64,000 nucleotides of DNA. Source: Massospora cicadina. Taxonomy: Eukaryota > Entomophthoromycota > Entomophthoromycetes > Entomophthorales > Entomophthoraceae. Positions within the stretch are counted from its first letter, which is position 1, and every line of letters starts with the position of its first letter. Positions 12,168 through 23,600 of the stretch are shown here, piece after piece. The stretch covers positions 1 through 64,000 of the forward strand of contig JAKSZP010012113.1 of assembly GCA_022478985.1 (NCBI GenBank). Reading direction: 5' to 3'. A program made the position numbers and the translations under genes. The notes under the pieces were generated by a model. That model made no database searches. It was not told the DNA's origin and saw only the letters and a program-made list of their open reading frames with translations.

Positions 12168-12697
12168 TCTAAAAATTATTGTTTTTGGTTATTATCACTC
12201 AATAACCCCAATAAACTTATTTCTGCACAGTTTTGGTTCTTGTGCAATTCATCCAAGTTGTAAAGTATTTGATATTATCAGTTGATAATAGTATGACAAA
12301 TTTTATCCAAAGTTGAATTGAATTCTTAGATCTTGGCCCAACGATCAGCCAGTATTCCACTTGAAATACTTGAGATGTCTTGATACAGGGATTCATTTCC
12401 TCATACTCTCCAAGCCAATCTTCTCTGAGATTTCCTGGTGACAGTCTTTCCGGTTTGACACACAGTTGGCAGCAATCCCTGATTGTTTCTCCTTCTTCTC
12501 TAGATCCACGCTCATATCTTTACTCTTTTTCTTAAAGAGTCTCCCAATTATCGCACACAGAAATAATATCCTTGTGAAGAATAGAAAAAATGAAAGCTGA
12601 TAAAGTTTACTACTTAAACTATATACCAGATGAAACTTATAGAACTGTATAACTCTGTTATAAACTCTGGTTTTACTATAACTTATTTTAACTATAA

Positions 12698-12740
12698 CTT
12701 TTTTTAGTACTAGATGGTCCCAACCCAAGGGGGGGATTCA
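12698..12740 (-). repeat. Very short 3' fragment of the I retroposon in the D' LTR
   Basis: The block TTTTTTTAGTACTAG followed by TGGTCCCAACCCAAGGGG matches the 3' end of element I at 46351-46385 (TTTTTTAGTACTAG, TGGTGCCCAACCCAAAAGGGG). It is flanked by similar AACTATAAC and ACTATAGC, a plausible short duplication. It looks like an extremely 5'-truncated insertion. Confidence 0.5.
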
Positions 12741-13362
12741 TCGATGTGTTTTTTACTATAGCTTGTTTTTATTATAAGTCAATTCTAGGGAATTTATAGT
12801 GGGGATTAAGTCATCTAACCCTTGGTTGACACCTCTCCAATGAAACAGCAGACATTGCCATTGAATCACCCATCCTCATCATAGCAGCAATGATCTTAAC
12901 CATTATGACTAGGATTCTGTCATTTACATCCTCAAGACCTAAACAGAAAAAGTCAGAAAACATGTCCCTAAAGTTTTCCTATTGATCCAAGTGAACCATA
13001 TTTGGCTAGCAACCTGCTTAGGTAATGGAACTTATTACCCATTAAGGCAGGTCATGAACCAAATGATTGATTCACTAGTTGCAGGTGGCATCACTCGCCT
13101 TGCAACTTACTACTTAAATTACTAATCAGTTGTTGATGAAACCTGACTGATCCAACTCGGTTTAACTGGTAGTCAATCACTATCAGATGCCCCTATTTCA
13201 TTGGCAACTCCACCCAATGAGATCTTAAGCAAATGACCAGATCAAATAATGATGGATATGACCAGGCAAATATCCCAAAATCCCCTGGACATAGTTACGC
13301 TGAAATAAGGGTCCACTAATTTCCAATTCACCTTACATTAGGATGTTATCACCTAGCAATTC

Positions 13363-14209
13363 TGTAAGGAGAGTGTCTATAACTCTCCTGTTCCCAGCGT
13401 AGTAGTGCTCAGTGCACAGGGCCAACGCCAGGGAACTAGCCATTAGAATAAAAGTCACGTTTGCCTAGCAGAGGGTGCTGGAGCAACAACTCAAGCAAAA
13501 GCAAGAGATTATTAAGGGAAAAACCAACCAAAAAAGACGCGGTGCACTAAGGGAGAAATTGTAAATGTCCCAGGTTGGAGGGAATCAGGGCGAACCAACG
13601 GTGCACTAGGTGAGATCCTAATTGTATATAAAGTGTGGTGTTTAAGGTAGCGTGAGACCCCCTCAAAGAGGTCCGCACACAGGATCATTTGAGATATCAT
13701 AAATAAAATGGTAAAAACGGGAAAATGTTTACTGGGAAAAGTTGACCAATAAGGAGGGTTGGTCATGAAAACAATATTTAAAAATGAGTCAGAGTAACTA
13801 TGGGTCTGAGAAGTGGGACCAAGCCTTGAAGTTTAATAGGCAAACGCTCCCATCTGATTTGGTCAAGTACACTGAAACTGCCTTCACTCATTTGTTTGAT
13901 TGCAGCCGTATTCTACTCAAACTCATATTTTGTAACTCAAATAGGTTTCAAAACCCTGTTCAACAATTAACTGAATCAAACCATCTTCAGTTGTTAAATA
14001 GATTGTCCGTTTTAATGTTTGGGCCAACAAAAGGGGCTGGGCGTTTTGCAAGTCATTAGTATTAACCTTGGCATATTGGGCTTGTACCCAGCGTTGGTCT
14101 AACGTGTGCTTAAGGTCAGGAAGAGCCTGAAGCTTCACCTTCTGGGCCTCCTGTTGCCCAGCCTTATCCTTGGAATTGGTTCCCACTATCATGTTGTTCA
14201 ACCATGACA
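13363..14209 (-). repeat. Solo LTR of family A (copy 2, 847 bp)
   Basis: It runs from TGTAAGGAGAGTGTC to AACCATGACA. Flanks AATTC (13358-13362) and GATTC (14210-14214) differ at one base, consistent with an old target duplication. It keeps AGTTGACCAA (13740-13749) and a TATA-like box TTTAAATA (minus strand, 13775-13782) exactly 33 nt upstream. There is no internal region, so it is a solo LTR. Confidence 0.88.
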
Positions 14210-14262
14210 GATTCCTGGTAATTTACCAGGCTGGAAACATGTGCAAAAATCCCAACACTTGG

Positions 14263-14474
14263 TGAAAGGTTCTCCATTTGGCAAGTTATTAAGTAAGAAG
14301 TTTAATAAGTGATTCTGCTATAGAGGTGGCAAATGGGCCTGGGCTTTTGGAATCACAACATTTACCAGCATGCTTTATAGGAAGAATTTTATAAAAAATA
14401 CTAGGTTCCAAATATCCGTAGCTAAGATAAAAGACAATTAAGATCAAGTTTTATTAAAATCATTCTATAATAGC
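14263..14474 (-). repeat. Right LTR of E, piece 2 of 4
   Basis: It continues the alignment with the left LTR (GAAAGGTTCTCC, GGCAAGTTATT, AAATGGGCCTGGG, ACTAGGTTC). It ends with ATAGC at 14470-14474, the target duplicated by element D. Confidence 0.85.
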
Positions 14475-15607
14475 TGTTGAAATCTGAAACTATAGCTCCA
14501 AATGATTAAGATTGGCTCAATTGATAGTTCCCAGAGGTTAACTGCACACGTTCTGTATGTTCACAATTGACGTTGCTTAATAGATATCTATGAGCCATAA
14601 TAAGATGACGACTATTATCCATAGTTGAATAATTAACCAGATGTGGTCAAACACTAAACTTGGAATATCCAAAAATACTGATTTAACACTTAGGGGCTTC
14701 TTCCCAATTCCGGCTGAACTTAATCCACTATCAGATTCAGAGGTTCCTGGTCTTAGTTCTCATCTCACTGAGTTGGTGAAGTTCCACAAAAAAGGTCTGC
14801 TTCTCTTCTAAGGAAATCCAATCCTTACTTTTTTTTTTTTAGTACTAGATTATACTTTATACTTAAAAAATTCCATAATTATTGTACTGCAACACTAATT
14901 AGCTGAAGATTAATAGAACTTTAAAATAAAATGGAGCTTTCTTTAACCTTTTCTTATATTAATATGAAATACTAGGGAATTTATAGGTGAGATTTGGTGG
15001 ATAACTCCTCAGTTGGCGCCTCAGCCATGAAATGGCAGCCGTTGCCATTGAATATCCTTATGATGTCTCTACATGCGATTGTCTTCTTCAATGGGTTAGG
15101 GATTCCTCCATCAGACATCCCAAAGACCTAAAAATGGAAAGAGCAAGAAAACTTGTCCCCAACGTTCCTGCATAATCACAGCAAACCAACCACAATTGTC
15201 TAGCAACCTGTTTAGGTAATGGGACTCTTTACCCATTATAGCATGTCGCAAATTAACTGATTGATTTTCTAGTTGCAGGTGCATAACTCACCTCACAAAT
15301 GCTGATTAAATTCCCAATCATTAGGTGATGAAACCTGACTAATCCATCTGGTACACCTGATAGTTAATCTGTGATCAACTATCAGATGTCTCAATTCATC
15401 AGCAACTCTTCCTGACGAGATATAAAGCATCCACATGGATCAATCCCCAATGGATCCAACCCTGTTGAATTACCCAAGAATCCTTGGACATTATTAGCCC
15501 AAAATCGAGGTCAACCAATATCAAATTCATTTGCTAGCGAGACTTATCCTCTAGCAGGCCCCCAGAAGATAGCCTAGGAAGCTGGAAAGGTGGGCAAAAA
15601 TCCAACA
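14475..15607 (-). repeat. Left (3') LTR of element D, with polypurine tract beside it
   Basis: It starts TGTTGAAATCTGAAAC and ends GGCAAAAATCCAACA, as at 46012 and 49027. The bases right of it (15608-15620, CATCCCCCTTTTT) are a polypurine tract on the minus strand, giving element orientation. It contains a 12-T run followed by AGTACTAGAT at 14829-14850, which is absent from the partner LTR and resembles the 3' tip of element I. Confidence 0.9.
14829..14850 (-). repeat. Minimal I-type tail insertion in the left D LTR
   Basis: Compared with the rebuilt right D LTR (TCCTTACTCTTTATAC), this copy has an extra run of about 12 T followed by AGTACTAGAT. On the minus strand that is TAGTACT plus poly(A), the 3' terminus of element I. 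It may be a nearly complete 5' truncation; replication slippage is an alternative for the T-run but not for AGTACTAG. Confidence 0.4.
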
Positions 15608-16165
15608 CATCCCCCTTTTTGCCTATATTTCCACCAAGAATAAGATTGGGACAGGAGAATGCTTCCTCAGACCAGGTTGTATACTTCTTAGTTTCCAGCA
15701 GAACACAGCTGATCTGTACACAACGCTGCTTAATACAACCTTCAGCATGCCGCTCTCTTCCTTATTTCCTCACTACCACATCGTCAGAGTGCAGTTCTCA
15801 CAACTCACTGCCATGCCAGTATAATCAATATAATTATGACGAGCTAGTCCTAGAAAGCCAGTTTTCCCCCATTCAGGGCATATGACCTGTTGATATATTC
15901 AGGATCTTGGTCCTGTCCTTGATTTCTGATCTCCCACATTGTCCTTGACAGGAGGTCACTACCATCAATGTCTTTCTCATGGCAAAATTAAGATTGACTA
16001 AATATATTTGTTTTTGTTATTTTTCTCTTAGTAATTTTCTTGCTTAAATCATTATTTCAATTTTATTCTTTTGTAAAGAGCTTATTCTATAAACCAGAAA
16101 TTTGTTTGCACCAAAATTAGAATAAATTATAGTTTAATCTACACTGAATTGGTAATGTTGACCAT
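15608..16165. other. D 3' internal region, noncoding part
   Basis: This lies between the D polypurine tract and the TATA-like box at 16166. A plus-strand open frame at 15619-15885 is rich in Ser, Cys and Gln and resembles nothing I know. The stretch 15980-16140 is T-rich and noncoding. No LTR or pol similarity is visible. Confidence 0.4.
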
Positions 16166-16173
16166 TATAAAAG
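16166..16173 (+). promoter_or_regulatory. TATA-like box antisense to element D
   Basis: TATAAAAG is followed by a CT-rich stretch (CCCCTCTCTC, 16182-16191) and an ATG at 16204, a normal fungal promoter layout. It points opposite to the gag-pol direction of D. Whether it is active is unknown. Confidence 0.35.
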
Positions 16174-16202
16174 TCCAACATCCCCTCTCTCATCCAGCTC
16201 AT

Positions 16203-16464
16203 ATGTTGAAAACTATCTCTCAGTACCAGAAATACCTTGCCAATCTTTCTCCTGAAGATGCAAGCTCTTTCAATTGATGAGTTGTTCTGCTTGGATAAGT
16301 TCTTTCTGGACCCCTAGTATCCATACTCCAAGTCAGGTGCATGAAGGTAGTCCTTTCACTGAACTACCAGAAATGGTATCCAATCCTGATGAAACCAGAA
16401 TAGCAACCATATTGAACAAATTGCATCTAATTCTACCTCATCATCGGTTTCCAAATTGGACTTT
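16203..16464 (+). pseudogene. Possible antisense gene of element D, 5' part
   Basis: From the ATG the frame gives MLKTISQYQKYLANLSPEDA before a stop; after a frame change it continues as LSIDELFCLDKFFLDP. A further frame gives HIEQIASNSTSSSVSKLDF up to the point where element C is inserted (16470). The remainder resumes at 34329. The reading is Ser- and Asp-rich with no domain I recognise. It could be an antisense accessory ORF of D or chance coding similarity in decayed DNA. Confidence 0.3.
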
Positions 16465-16469
16465 GATAC

Positions 16470-17838
16470 TGTTAAGCTCCAAGAATTGCTCTCTTGATAA
16501 ATTAACTCATGCACGCTTAATTGGGCTGAAAATTGGCTGAGTGATCCTCGATTTTGCCAGTGGCTTACGGTATTTTGACTGTTCAGAAACACACTAGACA
16601 TATTCAAATAGCCCCGATTTTTTGGCTGATTTTGGGCTTAATTTTACTTCTGTAGTTGGGAACTTAAACCAAGGCAGGCAAAGTTACAAGCTGTGGATCC
16701 TGAGATCCCATCTTGCTGACACTCTCCAAAAGATACTTAAGATAAAAAACAGAATGAGAATAATTAGAATTAATCTTTATTAAAAATGAATTATTTGATG
16801 CTTATTCATTAGGCCAGGCTCTTGTATTTATACCTCTAGAGCATCTCCTGGCCACATTTAAGCATGCATTCTCAACGGATTATTTTCCATCTCAGTTCAG
16901 CCCTTGAACTTATATTACTGAGACCTATTTCTAGGTTTATTGGTGGCAAAATAATCTCATAATTGGGAGGATTTCAGGGATAAAAATCGCAACATTGAGT
17001 GTGCAAAATTGTCCTAAGATCATGTTGAAATGAGTTTTGTCATACTGCTAATAATATACAAATTCTGGAAAATTTCAGCATCGATTTAAGAAATTGACAT
17101 ACCCTTAATTGGGATATTGGCAGGCCTCTTAATAGTCTTGGTAACTCCAATTTGGGCGGTCCATGTGCAAGTGCTATTGAGCCAATTACATATATTGACA
17201 TACAAAGTTGTCATAGGCAGGAAATTATTTTAGAACCAACTCAGTTTATGTTTTCATCATACAGCTTATGGAAATGACTCCCTAGTCAGAATGTTAACTG
17301 TCCCTCTCAATAGTACTAGGTACTCCCATTAAGGAAGTCCATGTGCAAGTGCTATCATGCTGATTATGCATACTGACATACAAAATTTTCCCTAGGGCGG
17401 AAAAAGGATTACATTTTTTCATCTATTTGTTCATGAGATTTATAGACGTTTTCTTCAGGTTAATCCCAGATAATTTTTCAAGTTGAATATTTGATATTAG
17501 TCCCAATTAGTTGGGACTAGTTGCTGAGTTTTGTTGCAGTGATGAGCAGCCCAACTGTGTAATTGTATTCATCCTGAGCTTCTGATAGAATAATCGGATT
17601 GAATTAGCATTGTAATCAGCCCAAGCCATGTAGTTGCACAGAACATCATCCTGAATGTACAAGTGTATTTGGCCAAAGCTTTTGATAATATAATTAAATT
17701 TATGTTGCAATAATTGGCCCAAGTCATTTTTGCAATAGGCTTTAAATTAGAGTATTACCTTGAGCATTAGGAGAATAATTGCCCCAATCTGTTGGTTCTC
17801 AAAGCGTATATTTTCAAGTCAACCACCAGAATCTAACA
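16470..17838 (-). repeat. Left (3') LTR of element C (1369 bp)
   Basis: It runs from TGTTAAGCTCC to CCAGAATCTAACA. The adjacent TTTCCCTCAC (17839-17848) reads GTGAGGGAAA on the minus strand, the polypurine tract. A minus-strand TATA box corresponds to TATTTATACC near 16826. It carries two imperfect internal repeats of the form GACATACAAAATT, CATGTGCAAGTGC near 17160-17400. Confidence 0.92.
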
Positions 17839-18631
17839 TTTCCCTCACTTGACTTGAACTAAGCCTTAAGATTTCCAATTAGCCTTAATTGATTTTTGTC
17901 ATTTTTAATTTTGGCCTGAACTGCTGATGAGTCTTGAGTTAGATCCTCTACTTGTTAGTTTCAGCCTAAACTTTCAATGAGTCTGGAGTTGGATCCTCTC
18001 CCCATCCTCAAGTGTAAACTAAAGTATTGTTTAGGTGTGATGTATCTTTTTTATTTAAATTTATATACTTTTATTATTTTATTATTTTATTATTATTTTT
18101 TCTTCTTCTTTTACTATCTTTTATTTTATATGCCAATGCTAATATTTTATATGTGTTTTAATTGGCCAAGCTCTTGAACCTTTTAATAAACTTTAAGTGG
18201 ACACAGTTGTATATAAAATTGGCCTTAACTTCTCTGTTAACATGTGTTGTTTTCTCCATATTGGTCATGGTATAAAAATTGGCCATTATAAAAACATTGT
18301 TAAGGCGTTATGTCTTCAATGTTTTTGTTCACAGTATCCAGCTCAGTCTGAACATAATTTTAAAAGCATCATGCTTTGAGTTTAAGTTTAGATAATTTCT
18401 TCATCCCAAAGTGGCATGTTTGGTGAGTCGTTCTGTGCTTTCAGATAAAGGTCAATCAGGCTTTTTGTATCCACATGCAATCCTCCGCTGTTATAAGATC
18501 CAGGGAAAAGAGGTACCTTGATCAGAGCTAGATTCCATCTGGGTATCATAATTTTGTCTCACTGAATATGTCAGGAACAGGTTATGTTGGTCCATTTCAG
18601 AGAGTGTCACCAATCTTAAGTGAGCACCAGT
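17839..18631 (-). other. Internal region of element C (793 bp, noncoding)
   Basis: It contains the polypurine tract at its left edge and, at its right edge, the primer site (minus strand TGGTGCTCACT, 18619-18629). The interior is AT-rich with a TTATT/TTC low-complexity run at 18065-18120. Open frames of about 60 codons on the plus strand are in this low-complexity DNA and show no gag or pol similarity. The last 30 bases match the corresponding region of the gag-bearing C copy. Confidence 0.8.
18619..18629 (-). promoter_or_regulatory. tRNA-type primer binding site of element C
   Basis: The minus strand reads TGGTGCTCACT two bases inside the LTR end (after ...TTAACA and AC). It would pair with the 3' end of a tRNA terminating in AGTGAGCACCA. 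The same 11-mer occurs in element G (49649-49659). Confidence 0.75.
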
Positions 18632-19903
18632 TGTTAAGTTCTGAGGATCGCTTACTTGATAAATTAATTCCTGCACGCTTAATTAGGTTGAAGTTTAGCT
18701 GAATGATCCTCTATTTTGCCGGTAACTTATAGCATTTTGACCATTCAGAAACTTAATAGGCATATTCAAATAGCCCTGAATTTTTCTAGCCAATTTTGGG
18801 CTTAATTTCCTCTGTAATTAATAACTTAACAAAAGGCAGGCAAAGTTACAAGCTGTGGATCCTGAGATCACAGATTGCTGACACTCTTTAAAAGAGACTT
18901 AAGATAAAGATCAGAATGAGGATTAATTTAAATAAATTTTAGAAAAAGACTAAATTATTTGATGATTATCATTAGGCCAGGCGCCAAAATCTATACCTCT
19001 AGGGCATCTCCTGGCCACATTTAAGCATGAATTCTCAACAGACTATTTTCCAACTCAATTCAGCTCTTGAACTTATATGAAAGAGACCTAATGCTAGGTT
19101 TATTGGTGGCAAAAAACTCTCACAAACGGGAGGATTTCAGGGACAAAAATCGCAACAACAAGTGTGCAAAATTGTCCTAGGATTATCTCAAAATGATTTT
19201 TGTCATACTGCTGACAAATTATAAATTCTGGGAAATTTTAGCATCGATTTAAGAAAATGACATACCCTTAATTGAGAAGCCAGCAGGCCTCTCAATAGCC
19301 TTAGTTACTCCCATTTGGGCGGTCCATGTGCAAGTGCAAATGTGCCAATTATGCATATTGACATACAAAATTCGCCATAGGTGGGAAATTATTTTAGGTC
19401 AGCTCAAATTATGTTTTTGTCATACAGCTGATTGAAAAGACTCCCTAGTCAGGATGTCAGCTGGCCCTCTCAATAGCATTAGGCACTACCATTCAGGAAG
19501 TCCATGTGCAAGTGCTATCATGCCAATTATGCATACTGACATACAAAATTTGCCCTATTGCGGAAAAAAGGAGTACGTTTTTTCATTATTTGTTCATGAG
19601 ATTTATAGACGTTTTTTTTAGAAAAACTCAAGTATTTTTCATGTTGAATATCTGATATTAGTCATGTTTAGTTGGGTTTAGTTGCCAAGTTTTGGTGCAG
19701 TGATAATCATCCCAAATATGCAATTGTATTTGGCCTGAGCTTCTGATAGAATAATCAGATTAAATTGATGTTGAGCTAATCAGCCTGAGCCATGTAGCTG
19801 CATAGAAGATTGGCCTGAATGTGCAAGGGTATTTGGCCCAAGCTTTTGATAACATAATTAAATTCCACAGTATGATAATTGGCCTGAGTCATGTCAATGC
19901 AAT
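18632..19903 (-). repeat. Right (5') LTR of element C, main piece
   Basis: It starts TGTTAAGTTCTGAGG and is collinear with the left LTR. It is split at 19903 by element A, which duplicated GCAAT (19899-19903). The last 101 bp are at 34223-34323. Confidence 0.92.
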
Positions 19904-20101
19904 TGTAAGGAGAGTGTCTATAACTTCCTGTTCCCAGCGTGGTAGTGCATGGTGCACAAGGCCAACTCCAGGGAACTAGCCATTAGTGCGAAAGTTATAA
20001 GAGCCCAGAAGAGGGTGCTGGAGCAATAACAACTTAGGCAGAGAAGTGCGAGTTTTATAATAAATAACCCACCAAAAGCAACGCGGTGCACAATGAGGAA
20101 G
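19904..20101 (-). repeat. Left LTR of element A, piece 1 of 3
   Basis: It begins TGTAAGGAGAGTGTC and ends with GGAAG (20097-20101), the target duplicated by element B. It aligns with 33370-33570 of the right LTR. Confidence 0.93.
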
Positions 20102-21477
20102 TGTCATGTAAATTGCAGAAGAAGTTTAGACCAGCCTGCCAGTCGGGATGCATGAGCACCCAAAAAGCAAGCCAGAATGCCAGAGGCGTTGCCAACTGTA
20201 TGACCTGATATGGAGGCGGGAAATGTGATACCACAAGGTGGTGGTGTAACAACAGATTAAGGAGTATTCCAACGGCAAACCATACTGAACCCATTCCCAA
20301 CTCAGTAGTTCCCACTACATGTGGTGGTATTGCTGGGATAGTCTTGACGAGATTCTTGGCTTGAGCGGCTAACTCATTAGGGGCAATATGGAGATGGATT
20401 CTCTCTTTCCATTGTTGTACGTAGGGCCATAAGATCCTCATGTATTGATGTCAGAAATTAACAAGAGTGGGGTTGTAGGGCCAAAAGTATTGGACTCGCT
20501 GGGCGCAATTGGTGATAGAGGGAGCCATGGTGACCAAAAGAATTGGTAAAGCCCACCCGGAGTGCAGGGTGATGGACCACCAGGGAATTGCCATCTGGGA
20601 TGTGGTCAGGACAGAAAAATAAAAAATTAAAATTTCTTTTGGCAAAATTTAATTGGGAAAGGAAAGTAAGAAAATTGACCAAAAATTTTCTCAGTGCCTG
20701 CAACTGATTAAATAGTGATCAATTGGGTGGTGACAGGATGGGGTTGGGACCCACACATTCAGCCTAACTGGTGAATTGTTCAGGAATGGGGGGGTCTATT
20801 CTTTGGGAACCAACATCACAAAATTTGGCGGTGGGCTGAGTCTCTGTCAGTTTGACCTCAAACGTCCAAACCAGGGCTCAACTATGTTTCTGACAATTAG
20901 CATGATGGTGTTTGGCCTGATGGGTGACGGGAATGCCCCAAGGCCATCCCTTATAGGGATGGGTCCATTTAAGTTAGGAACGGTTTTGGAACAGCCAACC
21001 CGCCCACGCTCGGTTGTTTAACCATTTGTTTGGTCAATAGCAGCACATTGGGCGCAATGCCCAAATTACTATCTGAGGGCTTTAAACCCACATCAATAGC
21101 ACCTGATATTTGTTCAACTGGTTTGGAGATTGAATTGGAACCATCGGGCGATCCAGCCAATATCTCATTCTTCATGCTTTTACAGCCATTAAAATTTTGT
21201 GCATCAGCCAGATTGCTGACCAAATTAGATCTGAGCAATTTCAATTTGATATACTCGGCACAGATTTCACTAATTCCCCACAACAGTTCTACTGAGGTAA
21301 GTGTGGGCATTGGGGGTAGGATCTGAAGCGGATGAGCTGTTACCCATCACTCATCTACTACGTGAGCGAGGTCGCCCTGAGTGATGAGGGGTACCACCAT
21401 CCTCTTTGGTGTCTTTTTATTTGGGAATGGGAAGATGGCCCAATCAAGAGCCAAAGAATGTTCCCCTGAGACTTACA
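20102..21477 (-). repeat. Left (3') LTR of element B (1376 bp)
   Basis: It starts TGTCATGTAAATTGCAG and ends GAGACTTACA; TTACCCTTTTCTTTTTCC to its right (21478-21495) is the polypurine tract on the minus strand. Open frames inside (for example 20055-20441) recur at 26053-26289 only because they lie in the LTR; they are not genes. From about 20230 to 20968 it is nearly identical to the other LTR, while the rest is strongly diverged. Confidence 0.95.
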
Positions 21478-21599
21478 TTACCCTTTTCTTTTTCCAAAAG
21501 AATGGCACCCCCACTGGGAAGTTGTGCCAGAACCACATTCTTGTGTGCTTTAGGTAGCTTGATAGCCATAATCGTCATGATTGTCTGAGGGGGATGGGG

Positions 21600-22880
21600 A
21601 GCCTCAGGGTGGGATGCATGAAAGGCTTCGACCAGGGATATACAATTCACGCAATTGCGCGCCTTGACTCAACTATTTTTGTAGGCTGGGTATCCTTTCC
21701 AGGCCACGAGATATTGAACTGAACGTCATAACTTGCGAGATGCCAAGATAGCCTCTACCTCAGCCTCTTCCTCACTATTGACAATGATCGGTTCTGGGTC
21801 CATGGGAATTACACCCTTGAAGGGTGACAATTGGGAAACATGGAAGACTGAATGCTGCTTCCAATGCGCGGGAAGCTTCAGGCGGAACGCCCCATTACCC
21901 AAAACTTCTTCCACTAAGTGAGGACCCAAACGCTTACTGGCAACCTTGTGGGAAGGGGTTTGAATTTGCAAATGATGGGTATCAAGCATGATGTAAGAAC
22001 CCACCATAAAATCATGACCTGGAAGGCACTTACAGTCCATGAATCGCTTATAGTCATCAATGGCTTTGGTGAGATGTTCCCGTACCAAGGCTTGAGTTGA
22101 ACAAATATGGGTAGCATGATCCGCGGCAGCTTGAACTTCGGGTTGCAAGCATGCCCTGACTGAAAACGATGGGTTATAGCCCAACATTGCTTCATATGGT
22201 GAAAACCCCGTGGATGCGTGGATCCCATTATTGTATGAAAATTGAGTGAGAGGCAAGTCACCAGCCCAATTATACTGCGCTGCTGTGGCATAGCAACACA
22301 GGTACTGTTTTAAAAACTTGATTAACCCGCTCGGTCTGACTGTCAGACTGGGGGTGATACACCGTGGATTGACAGGGGGTTATCTTCTGGATTGATAGGA
22401 GTTCATTCCAAAAGCGTGCAGTAAACTGAGTACCCCAGTCACTAACAATTTCCTGGGGAAGACCAAACATTGAAAACACATGTCATACAAAAAGATGGGC
22501 AGTTTCTTCTGATGTAATCATAAAAAGTGCAAGGGATAAAAAGGGAAAATTTTGTTAAGCGATCCACTACCACCATTATTGCTCAGATCCCATTAGAACA
22601 GGGGAGATTGATGATAGAATCTATGGATACTGAGGTCCACAGACCTTCCGTTTGCTGTAAAGGGTGTAGGAGGTTATTCTTACTGGAGCGATCTGACTTG
22701 GCCCTAGTGCAGGTAACACAATTGGCAATATAAGCTGGAACCTCTTTAGTCAGTCCTGCCCAATTGAAGGTTCACTTGATCAGATCGATGCATTTCTTGT
22801 TATTAGGGTGTCCAACTGGGGGAGGATCATGGTGTGCGTGGAATACTTTCAGGCGAAGGGGGGGAACCCACACATGAGAA
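21600..22880 (-). pseudogene. Element B integrase with chromodomain
   Basis: The integrase inserts element cDNA into chromosomes. The zinc region has paired His (HAHHDPPPVGHPNNKKC) and CVTCTRAKSD further on, near 22700. The core contains MVVVDRLTKFSLFIPC, VSDWGTQFTARFWNEL (second catalytic Asp) and YHPQSDSQTERVNQ (catalytic Glu). The C-terminal part (21726-22256) keeps SVFHVSQLSPFKGV, followed by a chromodomain EVEAILASRKL ... YLVAWKGYP (21680-21760) that would bind a histone mark. A TGA stop inside the chromodomain looks like a CGA to TGA change. Frameshifts split the core. Confidence 0.88.
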
Positions 22881-23600
22881 TAGAAGTAAATGAGCCATTC
22901 TTCTAAGGAATATAGGGAGTGTTTAGAAATTGAGTGAGTTAACTTCTTGACCAACTCCACTCCCTCAGGGCAGGCCGTTTGAGCAGCTAACACTTGGGCC
23001 AATAACAGTTTGTCAGGAGACAACACAGTGGAGGAAACAACGGAGGGAACAATTGACAGAATCTGAGTGGCAGGGATCATGATAACGAGATCTACTTCCT
23101 CATATTCCAAGGGACAGTGAGCAGGGCTAAGGCTTAAGAAGTTGGGAAGGACATTGAGCGCACCTTTGATAAATTCATATGTGAAGTTGAAACTGCACAA
23201 GTCCTGATAGGTTTGGGCCTGTCGATGCACCAATTTTTGAGGTTTGTGGAAATACAAGAGAGCCTGGTGATCCATGCGAACCATTAGCTCGTGATGGGCA
23301 CCCTGTAACAGGTATCGCCAATGAGTTAAAGCCCATGCAACAGCTGACAGTTCCTTGTCATAAATGGCCAAGACTGCTCTATAGTAGTGAATTTTTGGGA
23401 AAAATAAGTGATCAGATGTTCAAGACCATTGTAGTCCTAAAGAACCGCGCCCACTGCTACTAACGAAGCATCAAATGCGACAATATACAGGTTGGTGGGA
23501 TCAGCATGTTTCAAAATGGGAGGAGACACAAACACCTCTTTGATTTATTTGAACGCCTGCTGGCATTCGGGGGTCCAACAAATGGTACATTTTTCCAAGT
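22881..23600 (-). pseudogene. Element B RNase H and linker
   Basis: Minus-strand frame 22772-23371 gives IYDKELSAVAWALTHWRYLL, then VRMDHQALLYFHKPQKL and NFTYEFIKGALNVLPNFLS. These are the core motifs of Ty3-type RNase H, which degrades RNA in the RNA-DNA hybrid. The position normally occupied by ADALSR reads VLPNFLS. The N-terminal half (23400-23600) is in a different frame. It joins the RT on one side and the integrase zinc region on the other. Confidence 0.85.

Larger units (their letters stand above)
12168..14257 (-). repeat. Solo LTR of family D' (diverged D), itself interrupted
   Basis: The right end reads AAAAATCCCAACA exactly as in the D LTRs. Interior blocks (TTGACACCTC, GCCATTGAAT, CTAGCAACCTGCTTAGGTAATGG) match D but are diverged. 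Flanks TTTGG (12163-12167) and CTTGG (14258-14262) fit a target duplication, because undisturbed E reads ACTTGGTGAAAGG there. A solo family A LTR lies inside it (13363-14209). It has no internal region and so arose by LTR-LTR recombination. The left end TCTAAAAATT is a mutated TG terminus. Confidence 0.75.

Noticed and set aside
13784..14201. Overlapping plus and minus frames at the right end of A LTRs, seen also at 725-1048
   Set aside because: The minus frame recurs in several A LTRs because the LTR end is conserved, but it has different stops and starts in each and no protein similarity.
18065..18120. TTATT/TTC-rich run that looked like a microsatellite or a coding repeat
   Set aside because: It is short, imperfect low-complexity DNA in the noncoding core of element C; the Phe/Tyr-rich frame over it is an artefact.
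20055..21326. Several open frames of 60-128 codons, repeated nearly identically at 26053-27212
   Set aside because: They are duplicated only because they lie in the two LTRs of element B. They exist on both strands and have no motif.
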